Shown here: positions 7,201 through 13,107 of the stretch, in pieces
Position numbering within the stretch: the stretch's first letter is position 1
Layout of the letters: every line of letters begins with the position of its first letter
DNA from: an uncultured Dorea sp.
Lineage (GTDB): Bacteria > Bacillota > Clostridia > Lachnospirales > Lachnospiraceae
DNA: 13,843 nucleotides
NCBI GenBank assembly: GCA_910578455.1
Contig: CAJTQA010000061.1
Coordinates: forward strand, 1 to 13,843
Reading direction: 5' to 3'
Position numbers and translations under genes: made by a program
The notes under the pieces: generated by a model
Seen by the model: the letters and a program-made list of their open reading frames with translations, nothing else
Databases searched by the model: none
What the model was told of the DNA's origin: nothing

Positions 7201-7645
7201 AACATGCCATCGTCTCGCTGTGGAAACTGGGGTTTGAGATGATGGAAATACCGCTGTTGCCCTTCATGCCTTCGGAAAAGAAATCACGCTTTGATACATC
7301 TGCAACCTGACCGTTAGAGGTAAAGTCTGTTCCGTCTGAAGCGGCAAATGTAAAAATATCGAACATGGAATTTTTTTCTATCTTTTTAAGCATCTGTTCA
7401 GAAACTTGCGGTTTTGTTATGCTTTCTTCTATAAAATATGTACACGTATCAATCAGGTTTAAGGCATCGTTCAGTTCTTCATCTATCTGCAGAGCCATCA
7501 GCCTGGCGGAATCTTTGGCATAATTCTTGTTCCGCTCAATCATGCGTGCGGTATTCTGGCCAGTATACCATCGAAATAAGATGATGATGGCGGTTAAAAA
7601 GAGAATGATATAAATAATTCTCTGTAATGATTTTTTCTTTTTCAT
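4256..7645 (-). CDS. Membrane hybrid sensor histidine kinase with two C-terminal receiver domains
   Basis: A 1129-residue protein. In order: membrane segment about 8-25; extracytoplasmic sensor about 30-285 of double-Cache shape; second membrane segment about 287-305; two PAS-like regions about 325-440 and 463-595; HisKA dimerisation domain with phosphoacceptor His628 in MSHDIRTPMN; ATPase with N-box FINLLSNAVKYTP, G1 DSGIG (780-784) and G2 GTGLG (810-814). Receiver 1 has acidic residues 871-873, phosphoacceptor Asp920 (VDWQMP) and Lys971; receiver 2 has Asp1059 (MDVQMP) and Lys1113. All catalytic residues are present. It should sense an extracellular signal and relay phosphate His to Asp. 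There is no HPt or DNA-binding domain and no adjacent regulator gene, so the final target lies elsewhere. The ATG at 7645 is chosen because GGAGGA lies seven bases upstream; a TTG at 7693 would extend it but lacks such a site and falls in the likely promoter. Confidence 0.95.
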   Translation of the reverse strand: MKKKKSLQRIIYIILFLTAIIILFRWYTGQNTARMIERNKNYAKDSARLMALQIDEELNDALNLIDTCTYFIEESITKPQVSEQMLKKIEKNSMFDIFTFAASDGTDFTSNGQVADVSKRDFFSEGMKGNSGISIISNPSFHSETMACFYAPVHYEGNIIGVLRGAYLAEEYLQSMLTTTYFGEKADVFLCMPDGTVIASSDGKPYEKSLIDTLTDSDIIDRDTAAKANSIFKNGGEAAFVCTPESQTDNICVMHLPENNYVLVQAFPKSVTQSMIRDENAVGIRLEIMLLLLFAAYIIALLIQSRREKKTLEHDNREMSYIISGMNTLFSRFALADFETGTYQYLAETKPEDDKIPVHGDYSELARHLSSIMLNEKDRQDLARFMEQNAIIEALSSQNDVRYECNISRNGCSEWEHMNIICLERKDGKASKVLFTRQNITEIKENELRIHAEMALANRKERQYRIAITSNSFCTFEFNLTRDLIEHDIFRIIDGRRISLLEEVGLKAPCKASECLERWKKYILEESAEEYSSMVNIAYLKERFEQGNAETVVDYWAHAGSDEQMCIRQSFIMTQDNDTNDIIVMVVSKEITEQVKKQRAQTQALQDALMQAQHANRAKTTFLSNMSHDIRTPMNAIIGFATIAVSHIDNRDQVKDCLQKVLSSSNHLLSLINDILDMSRIESGKVQIKEQECNISELMHNLVNIIQPQVKAKQLELFIDTFEVANEDVIADALKINQVFINLLSNAVKYTPAGGTISFRIMQKTTFRHGYGDYIFIVKDSGIGMSKEFAEHVFEPFEREVTATQSGIQGTGLGMAITKNIVEMMNGVITVDSELGKGSTFTVELTLKLQDIEKNAKQLEELHGLRAMVIDDDFNVCGSVSKMLKQIGMRAEWTTSGREAVYRAKMASEEGDSYHTYIVDWQMPEMSGLETARKIRSVVGNDAPIIILTAYDWSDIEEEAKDAGVTAFCAKPLFMSDLKSALLAANNLIEKEEETAAWTLADFSGKRILLVEDIELNREIADVILTESGFLVESAPDGTDAVSMMEKAEENYYDAILMDVQMPIMNGYEATRAIRSLSRKDVKDLPIIAMTANALEEDKEAAIKSGMNGHIAKPLDMDIFISVLKKFLD

Positions 7646-7664
7646 AGTCTTATCCTCCGCTGAT

Positions 7665-7693
7665 ATTATACAATAAAAAGGTTTTGAATACAA
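7665..7693 (-). promoter_or_regulatory. Promoter candidate for the histidine kinase gene
   Basis: On the minus strand TTGTAT (complement of 7688-7693) and TATAAT (complement of 7665-7670) are 17 bases apart. The predicted start of transcription falls only a few bases before or at the GGAGGA site, giving a very short leader. Confidence 0.5.
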
Positions 7694-7746
7694 GGAGAGA
7701 AAGGGGTTATGACTGTATCGGAATACGAAATTTTATGAAATTTTAA

Positions 7747-7775
7747 TTCCATTTTTCTGCCGTATCATTTATAAT
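7747..7775 (+). promoter_or_regulatory. Promoter candidate for the rubredoxin gene
   Basis: TTCCAT (7747-7752) and a perfect TATAAT (7770-7775) with a 17-base spacer, 47 bases upstream of the rubredoxin start. The promoters of kinase and rubredoxin are divergent and about 55 bases apart. Confidence 0.6.
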
Positions 7776-7822
7776 TTAATGCGTATGAAGCAATACTATC
7801 AATGAAATGGAGGTTTTGAACC

Positions 7823-7981
7823 ATGAAAAAATATGTATGTGAGCCATGTGGGTATGTATATGACCCGGAGGTAGGCGATCCTGATGGCGGTATCGCACCG
7901 GGAACTGCATTTGAAGATATCCCGGATGATTGGGTATGCCCGGTTTGCGGAATGGGAAAAGACGTATTTGCAGAAGAATAG
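7823..7981 (+). CDS. Rubredoxin
   Basis: A complete 52-residue rubredoxin, the usual size of the family. The two iron-binding motifs are present: CEPCGYVYDP (Cys6, Cys9) and CPVCGMGKDVF (Cys39, Cys42), with the conserved DPDGGIAPGT and EDIPDDWVCP in between. Four cysteines hold one iron, and the protein carries single electrons in the cytoplasm, in anaerobes often to oxygen- or peroxide-detoxifying enzymes. The partner is not visible here. The start follows GGAGG (7809-7813) at nine bases. It has its own promoter and terminator, so it is a single-gene transcript. The gene converges on a DUF4474 gene, with eight bases between the two stop codons' inner ends. Confidence 0.97.
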   Translation: MKKYVCEPCGYVYDPEVGDPDGGIAPGTAFEDIPDDWVCPVCGMGKDVFAEE

Positions 7982-8004
7982 GCATAGCCTATTCTTCTCT
8001 TTTT
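7972..8004. terminator. Palindromic terminator containing the stop codons of both convergent genes
   Basis: AGAAGAATAGGC (7972-7983) and GCCTATTCTTCT (7987-7998) are perfectly complementary over 12 bp with a three-base ATA loop. Each arm carries GAAGAATAG, the last two codons and stop (Glu-Glu-stop) of the gene reading into it: rubredoxin on the plus strand and the DUF4474 gene on the minus strand. CTTTTTC follows on the plus strand, so it serves rubredoxin best; the minus strand lacks a T-run. Confidence 0.85.
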
Positions 8005-8897
8005 CTTGGCCTGGGTTTTCGGATGCGCCGTATTTTTAAGATGTGCCGGAACAGGACTGGCAAAAATTCATACAAAAGCAGAAGGCGGTCCAGAGTAAAG
8101 CAAAATGGGCTGGTAATCTGCAGATAGAAAAACAACAGCACCCTGTTTTTGAACAGTATCCATCTGTGATATCCGCTGCGCCGGAGGAAAGGCTGGTCTG
8201 TGCGGGGAACTGAAAATGTAAATGCGGCAGATGTGTCATTGGCATAGATGTCAGATGGGAGGTAACCGGCCTTTTCAAGCCCGGTTATAAAAGCACGGCA
8301 CATTTCCGGGTCAGGGAATGTGATGGTAACTTTCATTTCCAGATTTTCAGGCGCGGCGTACTGTCCGACATGGAAGGACGTCAGCCACCAGTGCTTGCGG
8401 CATAGGTAGCAGGTCCGCAGCCCGTTCTTAAAAAGCATTACGGAGAATACAGGCCTCTGTTCTTTCGGCACGTCAAGAAAGAGAGCATTTCTGCGCTGTG
8501 ACTCAGGAACGATCCCCTCTGCCCTGTAGATTCCGATTTCGCAGCCGGCGGTGATGCCGTACTGCCCTTTCCACAGTTCGACCATCCAGGTTGCGCCGCC
8601 GTAATCAAAATAGATTGGCTCGCAGTCAAAGATCATATGGAAAAGAGGTGCGGTGCGGTCGTACAGGCCGCAATAACCGCAGTCTTTCTGCCATGCGTCA
8701 ATCTTTGAGGTGAAAAGATCCTGGGAAAGGATGTATTCGAATCCCAGAGGAAAGGAGACCTGGTTTATGCGTTCAAGCTTTTCCGAGACGGACATGGCCT
8801 TGATCTTGCGGACGGCATACAGCTTGCGAATATAAAGATACAGAAAAGAAATAAGAAAAAGTAAAAGCAATAATGCGAAAATATTCCATCGGTTCAT
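7989..8897 (-). CDS. Membrane-anchored DUF4474 domain protein
   Basis: A 302-residue protein with one N-terminal membrane segment (about residues 5-22), then a short basic stretch and a large soluble domain. Residues about 52-235 match my memory of DUF4474 proteins of Lachnospiraceae: FEYILSQDLFTSKIDAWQ, DCGYCGLYD, IFDCEPIYFDYGG, ELWKGQYGITAGCEIGIY, KHWWLTSFHVGQ, and a late FPDPEMCRAFITGLEKAGY. The function of this domain is not known. The C-terminal 60 residues contain a second hydrophobic stretch (about 247-285, with LLFFYLQITSPF and LLLLYEFLPVLF) that may contact the membrane, and a very basic end. The ATG at 8897 is chosen because AAAAGGA lies eight bases upstream and a membrane anchor follows directly; a longer open frame upstream has no such support. 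Confidence 0.85.
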   Translation of the reverse strand: MNRWNIFALLLLLFLISFLYLYIRKLYAVRKIKAMSVSEKLERINQVSFPLGFEYILSQDLFTSKIDAWQKDCGYCGLYDRTAPLFHMIFDCEPIYFDYGGATWMVELWKGQYGITAGCEIGIYRAEGIVPESQRRNALFLDVPKEQRPVFSVMLFKNGLRTCYLCRKHWWLTSFHVGQYAAPENLEMKVTITFPDPEMCRAFITGLEKAGYLPSDIYANDTSAAFTFSVPRTDQPFLRRSGYHRWILFKNRVLLFFYLQITSPFCFTLDRLLLLYEFLPVLFRHILKIRRIRKPRPRKREE

Positions 8898-8982
8898 GGT
8901 TAAAATCCTTTTCGTTAAAATGATTATGTTAATGTAGTTTATGCTGGATAAAAAGAGCTGTGAAAAAGGAGGAAGGCTAGTA

Positions 8983-9609
8983 ATGATGCTAGAACAAAAG
9001 ACAGTAGAGTTCCTTGAGGCGTTATCCTCAGGAGCCCCGGTTCCCGGCGGCGGCGGGGCATCGGCGGCGGTAGGGGCATTTTCCTGCGCTCTTGGGATGA
9101 TGGTGACAAATCTGACAGCAGGCAAAAAAAAGTATGCAGATGTTGAGGATGAGATCATAAAAATCCGCAGTCAATTGGATATACTGAAAAAAGAATTGGT
9201 GTCACTTGTGGACAAGGATGCGGAGGCCTTTGCGCCGCTTGCAAAAGCTTACTCAATGCCCAAAGGCACAAGAGAAGAGCTGGAAGAAAAGGAAAAGGTC
9301 ATGGAGGCTGCGCTGTATGATGCCAGTATCGTTCCGCTGGAGATTATGGAGAAGGTGCTTCTCGTATTGGGGCATCTGCGTGTATTGGAGGAAAAGGGGA
9401 GCAGTCTTGCAGTCAGTGACGTGGGAGCAGCGGTGCTTTTCGGAAGAGCGGCACTGGAAGGGGCGTCGCTCAATGTCTATATCAATACGAAAATGATGAA
9501 AGACAGTGAAAAGGCAGAATGCCTTAACAGCAAGGCAGACAGCATGATTATGCAGGCGCGCAGGCTTGAGGAGGAAATTTATGCAGGCGTGCTGGAGAAG
9601 ATTCGGTAG
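8983..9609 (+). CDS. fchA: Methenyltetrahydrofolate cyclohydrolase / cyclodeaminase family protein
   Basis: A 208-residue protein of the all-helical cyclodeaminase/cyclohydrolase family (FTCD-C/FchA), about the family length. Seen motifs: the N-terminal helix TVEFLEALSSGAPVPGGGGA, whose glycine-rich turn (21-25) is the family signature; SLVDKDAEAF (74-83); and SLAVSDVGAA (141-150) followed by LNVYINTK. FchA converts 5,10-methenyl-THF to 10-formyl-THF; related proteins deaminate formimino-THF, which cannot be excluded. The start follows AGGAGG (8967-8972) by 10 bases. The AGGAGG of the next gene, folD, overlaps this gene's stop codon, so the two are one operon. Because the downstream FolD lacks cyclohydrolase residues, the cyclohydrolase role is favoured. 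Confidence 0.88.
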   Translation: MMLEQKTVEFLEALSSGAPVPGGGGASAAVGAFSCALGMMVTNLTAGKKKYADVEDEIIKIRSQLDILKKELVSLVDKDAEAFAPLAKAYSMPKGTREELEEKEKVMEAALYDASIVPLEIMEKVLLVLGHLRVLEEKGSSLAVSDVGAAVLFGRAALEGASLNVYINTKMMKDSEKAECLNSKADSMIMQARRLEEEIYAGVLEKIR

Positions 9610-9619
9610 GAGGCAGGAT

Positions 9620-10495
9620 ATGGGTGTTTTAATGAAAGGAATTGACGTTGCAAATGTGATGAAAGAAAAGCTGATTTGTGAGGCTGAGATGTTAAAGGAG
9701 GATGGCATCTCTCCCTGCCTTGCCATTGTGAGGGTGGGAGAGCGCCCGGATGACCTGTCCTATGAGCGGGGGGCAAGAAAACGGATGGCGATGGTAGGCA
9801 TAGACTGTAAGGTTACGGAGCTTCCCGGAGATATCGGACAAGAGGAGTTTGAGGAGATGTTCCAGAAAGTGAACGATGACCCGAAGGTACATGGCGTCCT
9901 TTTGCTCCGCCCGCTGCCTGTCCAGCTTGACGAGGAGCCTGTAAAGAGGATGATTCATCCGGAAAAGGATGTGGACTGCATGAGCCCCGTCAATGCGGCG
10001 AAGATATTTGCCGGAGATAAGACAGGGTACGGCCCCTGCACGGCAGAGGCAGTCATGGAGATGCTTAAATTCTACGGCGTTGGGCTTAAAGGCAGGAATG
10101 TGACAGTGGTGGGAAGAAGCATGGTAGTGGGGAAACCGTTGTCCATGATGCTTTTGAATGAGCATGCTACAGTGACTGTCTGCCATACGAGGACGGTAAA
10201 TTTGCCTCAGGTCTGCCGAAATGCGGATATTTTGATTGCGGCTGCCGGAAAGGCGAAGATGATCACGGCAGACATGGTAGGAGACGGAGCCGTAGTGGCA
10301 GATGTTGGGATCAATGTGGACGAGGACGGGAATCTGTGCGGTGATGTGGACTTTGCGGCGGCGGAAGAGAAAGCGTCTTATATAAGCCCGGTACCTCGTG
10401 GGGTTGGGAGCATCACTACATCTGTGTTGGCAGGACATGTGTTACGTGCGGCCGGCGCAGCAGGCAGCAGGACGAAAATCGGAATTGGGAGATAA
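9620..10495 (+). CDS. folD: FolD-type methylenetetrahydrofolate dehydrogenase, probably lacking cyclohydrolase activity
   Basis: A 291-residue FolD homologue. The N-terminal substrate domain has VRVGERPDDLSYERGARK, and the Rossmann domain has VVGRSMVVGKPLSMMLL (164-180), ADILIAAAGKAKMI, VADVGIN and PVPRGVGSITTSVL. Aligned without gaps to E. coli FolD, Tyr50 is kept as Tyr48 but Lys54 of YxxxK becomes Ala52, and Gln98 of GILVQLPLP becomes Leu96 (GVLLLRPLP); Asp121 is kept as Asp119. The lysine and glutamine are required for cyclohydrolase activity in characterised enzymes, while dehydrogenase activity can survive without the lysine. The expected reaction is therefore 5,10-methylene-THF to methenyl-THF, with the upstream FchA completing the path. 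The start at 9620 has AGGAGG six bases upstream, overlapping the fchA stop. Cofactor preference cannot be told from the sequence. Confidence 0.92.
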   Translation: MGVLMKGIDVANVMKEKLICEAEMLKEDGISPCLAIVRVGERPDDLSYERGARKRMAMVGIDCKVTELPGDIGQEEFEEMFQKVNDDPKVHGVLLLRPLPVQLDEEPVKRMIHPEKDVDCMSPVNAAKIFAGDKTGYGPCTAEAVMEMLKFYGVGLKGRNVTVVGRSMVVGKPLSMMLLNEHATVTVCHTRTVNLPQVCRNADILIAAAGKAKMITADMVGDGAVVADVGINVDEDGNLCGDVDFAAAEEKASYISPVPRGVGSITTSVLAGHVLRAAGAAGSRTKIGIGR

Positions 10496-10516
10496 AAAAG
10501 AAATAGTGAAATAAAT

Positions 10517-10548
10517 AAGCAACCACAGCACAGGGCATGTGGTTGCTT
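10517..10548. terminator. Shared terminator between convergent folD and glgD
   Basis: AAGCAACCACA (10517-10527) and TGTGGTTGCTT (10538-10548) form a perfect 11-bp stem with a 10-base loop, 21 bases after the folD stop and 18 bases from the glgD stop. The minus strand continues as ATTTATTTC, so it is stronger for glgD; on the plus strand the sequence after the stem is only weakly T-rich. Confidence 0.78.
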
Positions 10549-10566
10549 GTATATTCATAGATATGC

Positions 10567-11691
10567 CTAAATTACATCATACCGTTTCACATAGTGCGGA
10601 TCCCCGTCAGGAGCGACGATCTCTTTTACCTTGGTAAGCTTTGCATTCCGGTCGATGACTAGATTTTCCGCATGGATTCCGGAGCCGATGGACACGTCGG
10701 AGAGTATCACGCAGTTCTTGACTACGGCCCCCTCCTTGATGGTGCAGCCTCGTCCGATGACACAGTTATCAACAGTGCCTTCAATAAGGCATCCGTTAGA
10801 TACAACAGAATTCTTTGCAGTGCCATCCTCTGAATAGTGGGTCGGGCTTGAATCATTGGTTCTTGTATAAATCGGCCAGTTCGGGTCAAACAGAGAGTTG
10901 GCGGCATTGTAATCTGTCAGCTCTATGTTAGCATTGTAATAGCCCTTAAAATCCGTAATAGCCGCGAAGTAACCGCGGTGGGAAACGCCGCGCACGTCTA
11001 AAGTACCGTGTTCGCCGCATTCGCTGCTGATAATATCGGAAAGGGTGTAAAGAGAGGAAGTCTTTTTAGCCTTTTTGATGAGGTCGATGAAAAGCTCTTT
11101 CTTCATTACATATGTATCCATGAAAATGTTGCGGTTCTTTGCGTTGCCGCGGTTCTTTTCAATCGTGAGGACCCCTTTCTGCTTATTGAGGTTCAGGATG
11201 TCGCAGTTTACATATGCGTCCTTTGCATTGTCAACAGAATGGTACAACAGAGTAACGTCTGCTCCGGACTCAATATGTGTGTTAAGGAGAGCGTTAAAAT
11301 CCTGGGTATATACCATGTAGCTTGGAGCCACGATAACATATGGCTCTTTAGCATGTGCAATGCTCTCCAGATTTTCCATATATGCCGCAATGTCGTTGTT
11401 ATACATATCGTGGTCGATCATGCTGTCGGCAAACAGCATATGCAGCTTGCCGCGCTTGGAGTTGATGTTGTAATGGCGGCCGGAGCCGAGGTGTTCAATC
11501 AGCGAGCGGGGTTTTGCATTTAAGTATACCTGGATGTGATCCATTCCGCTGTTGCTCATATTGGAGATCGGGAAGTCTACGACGCGGTATCTTCCAAGGA
11601 ATGAAAACGCTGCGACCGGACGGTAATTATGAAGTCCCTCTACCCAGATATGATTTCCGGCAAAATTTACAATTCCTAATGCATCACACAT
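10567..11691 (-). CDS. glgD: Glucose-1-phosphate adenylyltransferase regulatory subunit GlgD
   Basis: A 374-residue homologue of GlgC with the nucleotidyltransferase fold at about 1-240 and a C-terminal left-handed beta-helix at about 285-360 (SNGCLIEGTVDNCVIGRG and further hexapeptide-like repeats). The N-terminus MCDALGIVNF and RYRVVDFPISNMSNSGMD are typical of GlgD. The glycine-rich GGRGSRL nucleotide loop of GlgC is absent, and where GlgC has SGDHIYKMNY this protein has APSYMVYTQDFN, without the catalytic Asp. It should therefore be a non-catalytic subunit that modulates GlgC, as described for Firmicutes GlgCD. Its ATG begins one base after the glgC stop, with a GGGGG stretch of the glgC tail as the likely ribosome binding site, so translation is coupled. 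Confidence 0.94.
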   Translation of the reverse strand: MCDALGIVNFAGNHIWVEGLHNYRPVAAFSFLGRYRVVDFPISNMSNSGMDHIQVYLNAKPRSLIEHLGSGRHYNINSKRGKLHMLFADSMIDHDMYNNDIAAYMENLESIAHAKEPYVIVAPSYMVYTQDFNALLNTHIESGADVTLLYHSVDNAKDAYVNCDILNLNKQKGVLTIEKNRGNAKNRNIFMDTYVMKKELFIDLIKKAKKTSSLYTLSDIISSECGEHGTLDVRGVSHRGYFAAITDFKGYYNANIELTDYNAANSLFDPNWPIYTRTNDSSPTHYSEDGTAKNSVVSNGCLIEGTVDNCVIGRGCTIKEGAVVKNCVILSDVSIGSGIHAENLVIDRNAKLTKVKEIVAPDGDPHYVKRYDVI

Positions 11692-11692
11692 A

Positions 11693-12832
11693 TTACTCTA
11701 CCCCCTTTACACGTTTTGCCACAAGCTCAATGTGTTCGCTGCCTGCGCTTCCGACTTTGGCGCCTTTGCCGATCTTGATGTCATTCGCTACGAGGGCGCG
11801 CGTTACAACGGCACCTTCGTCCACTTCAACGCCCGGCATGAGCACGCTGTCAATAATCTTGGCGCCTTTGCCGACTTTTGCTCCGGTAAACAGGACAGAA
11901 TTTTTCACTTCGCCGTCCACAACGCAGCCCTGAGTAATGAACGCACGCCTGATATCGGCATTCGGCCCAAGATACTGCGGCAATGTGGTGGAATCTTCTG
12001 TATAGATCTTCCAGGTTGGATCGCTTAAGTCAAGGTCATTGTTAGAATCCAGAAGATCCATATTTGCTTCCCAGAGGGAATCAATCGTTCCCACATCTTT
12101 CCAGTAGCCTTTGAATTTGTAAGCCACAAGCTTGCGGTTGTCAGCGAGAAGCGAAGGGATGATGTCCTTGCCAAAATCATGGCTTGATTCAGCATTTTTC
12201 ATATCCGCGATCAGCATCTTGCGAAGAATCTTCCAGCTGAATATGTAAATGCCCATAGAGGCAAGATTGCTCTTCGGATGCTCCGGCTTTTCCTCAAATT
12301 CTATGATATTTCCATTTTCGTCCGTATTCATGATGCCGAAACGGCTTGCCTCTTTTTTCGGCACTTCAATAACGGCGATAGTAGCGTCTGCGCCGCATTC
12401 ATTGTGATGGGCGAGCATTTTCGCATAGTTCATCTTATAGATGTGGTCCCCCGAAAGAACAAGAAGATAATCCGGTGAGTAAGAGTCAATAAAGTCAATG
12501 TTCTGGGAAATGGCATCTGCTGTACCGCGGTAAACATCCAGGTTGGCATCTGCTTTTTCCCGGGGAGGCAGTACGAATACGCCGCTGTCCCTGGCATCAA
12601 GCCCCCAGCGGCCGCCCGCTGCGACGTAACTGTTGAGTAAAACAGATTCGTATTGTGTAAGAACGCCTACAACATCAATACCGCTGTTGGCGCAGTTACT
12701 GAGCGGAAAATCTACAATGCGGTATTTTCCGCCATATGAAACAGCTGGTTTTGCAACTTTATTAGTCAAATCATGAAGGCGGCTGCCGCGGCCACCGGCC
12801 AAAATCATGGCTAACATATTGTTTTGTTTCAT
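11693..12832 (-). CDS. glgC: Glucose-1-phosphate adenylyltransferase (ADP-glucose pyrophosphorylase) GlgC
   Basis: A 379-residue enzyme that makes ADP-glucose and pyrophosphate from ATP and glucose 1-phosphate, the committed step of bacterial glycogen synthesis. Seen motifs: nucleotide loop LAGGRGSRL (11-19); KPAVSYGGKYRIVDFPLSNC (28-47); GTADAI (103-108); SGDHIYKMNY (127-136) with the catalytic Asp129; SRFGIM; EFEEKP (178-183) with the glucose-1-phosphate-binding Lys182; HDFGKDIIP; and KGYWKDVGT. A left-handed beta-helix forms about residues 285-360. Length and motifs are complete, so it is expected to be active. GAGAGGA lies seven bases upstream of the start. It is first in an operon with glgD. 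No glycogen synthase or branching gene is in the window. Confidence 0.97.
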   Translation of the reverse strand: MKQNNMLAMILAGGRGSRLHDLTNKVAKPAVSYGGKYRIVDFPLSNCANSGIDVVGVLTQYESVLLNSYVAAGGRWGLDARDSGVFVLPPREKADANLDVYRGTADAISQNIDFIDSYSPDYLLVLSGDHIYKMNYAKMLAHHNECGADATIAVIEVPKKEASRFGIMNTDENGNIIEFEEKPEHPKSNLASMGIYIFSWKILRKMLIADMKNAESSHDFGKDIIPSLLADNRKLVAYKFKGYWKDVGTIDSLWEANMDLLDSNNDLDLSDPTWKIYTEDSTTLPQYLGPNADIRRAFITQGCVVDGEVKNSVLFTGAKVGKGAKIIDSVLMPGVEVDEGAVVTRALVANDIKIGKGAKVGSAGSEHIELVAKRVKGVE

Positions 12833-12864
12833 AGTGAGTCCTCTCTTTCATAGTGTTGATTTAT

Positions 12865-12893
12865 ATTATACAACTAATTCCGTATACTTTCCA
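12865..12893 (-). promoter_or_regulatory. Promoter candidate for glgC-glgD
   Basis: On the minus strand TGGAAA (complement of 12888-12893, 4 of 6 matches to TTGACA) and a perfect TATAAT (complement of 12865-12870) are 17 bases apart, about 33 bases upstream of the glgC start. Confidence 0.6.
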
Positions 12894-12973
12894 TATTTAT
12901 GTACAAAAAAACTAAAATGTTTGTAAAAATGTCATGTAATAATTACAAAAAATAATGCTTATATTGATAAAAA

Positions 12974-13003
12974 TTCAACAATATTGATTTATTTTGTTAT
13001 AAT
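12974..13003 (+). promoter_or_regulatory. Promoter candidate for the cytidylate-kinase-like gene
   Basis: TGTTATAAT (12995-13003) is an extended -10 element with TTCAAC (12974-12979) 18 bases before the hexamer. It would give a leader of about 100 bases. A second perfect TATAAT at 13054-13059 has a poor -35 and could be an alternative. The whole spacer from 12833 to 13107 is very AT-rich and I see no other gene or RNA in it. Confidence 0.5.
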
Positions 13004-13107
13004 TAAATATTTTATGGTGATTTTGGAGGTTTCCCTATCAAACATTTATGTAGTATAATAATTAATAAGAAGTAAAGTTTGCCGATACGACAGAAGGAGG
13101 GAATGCT

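Noticed and set aside
8898..8982. A tetrahydrofolate riboswitch upstream of fchA-folD.
   Set aside because: The spacer between the divergent genes is only 85 bases, AT-rich, and shows no conserved folate riboswitch segments or suitable pairing.
9692..10438. A 248-codon minus-strand frame opposite folD.
   Set aside because: The plus-strand frame encodes a full FolD with its motifs. The antisense translation is rich in His, Arg and Cys with no family features.
12833..13107. A non-coding RNA or small gene in the AT-rich spacer between glgC and the cytidylate-kinase-like gene.
   Set aside because: Only promoter-like elements are visible. There is no stable hairpin with a T-run and no small open frame with a ribosome binding site.
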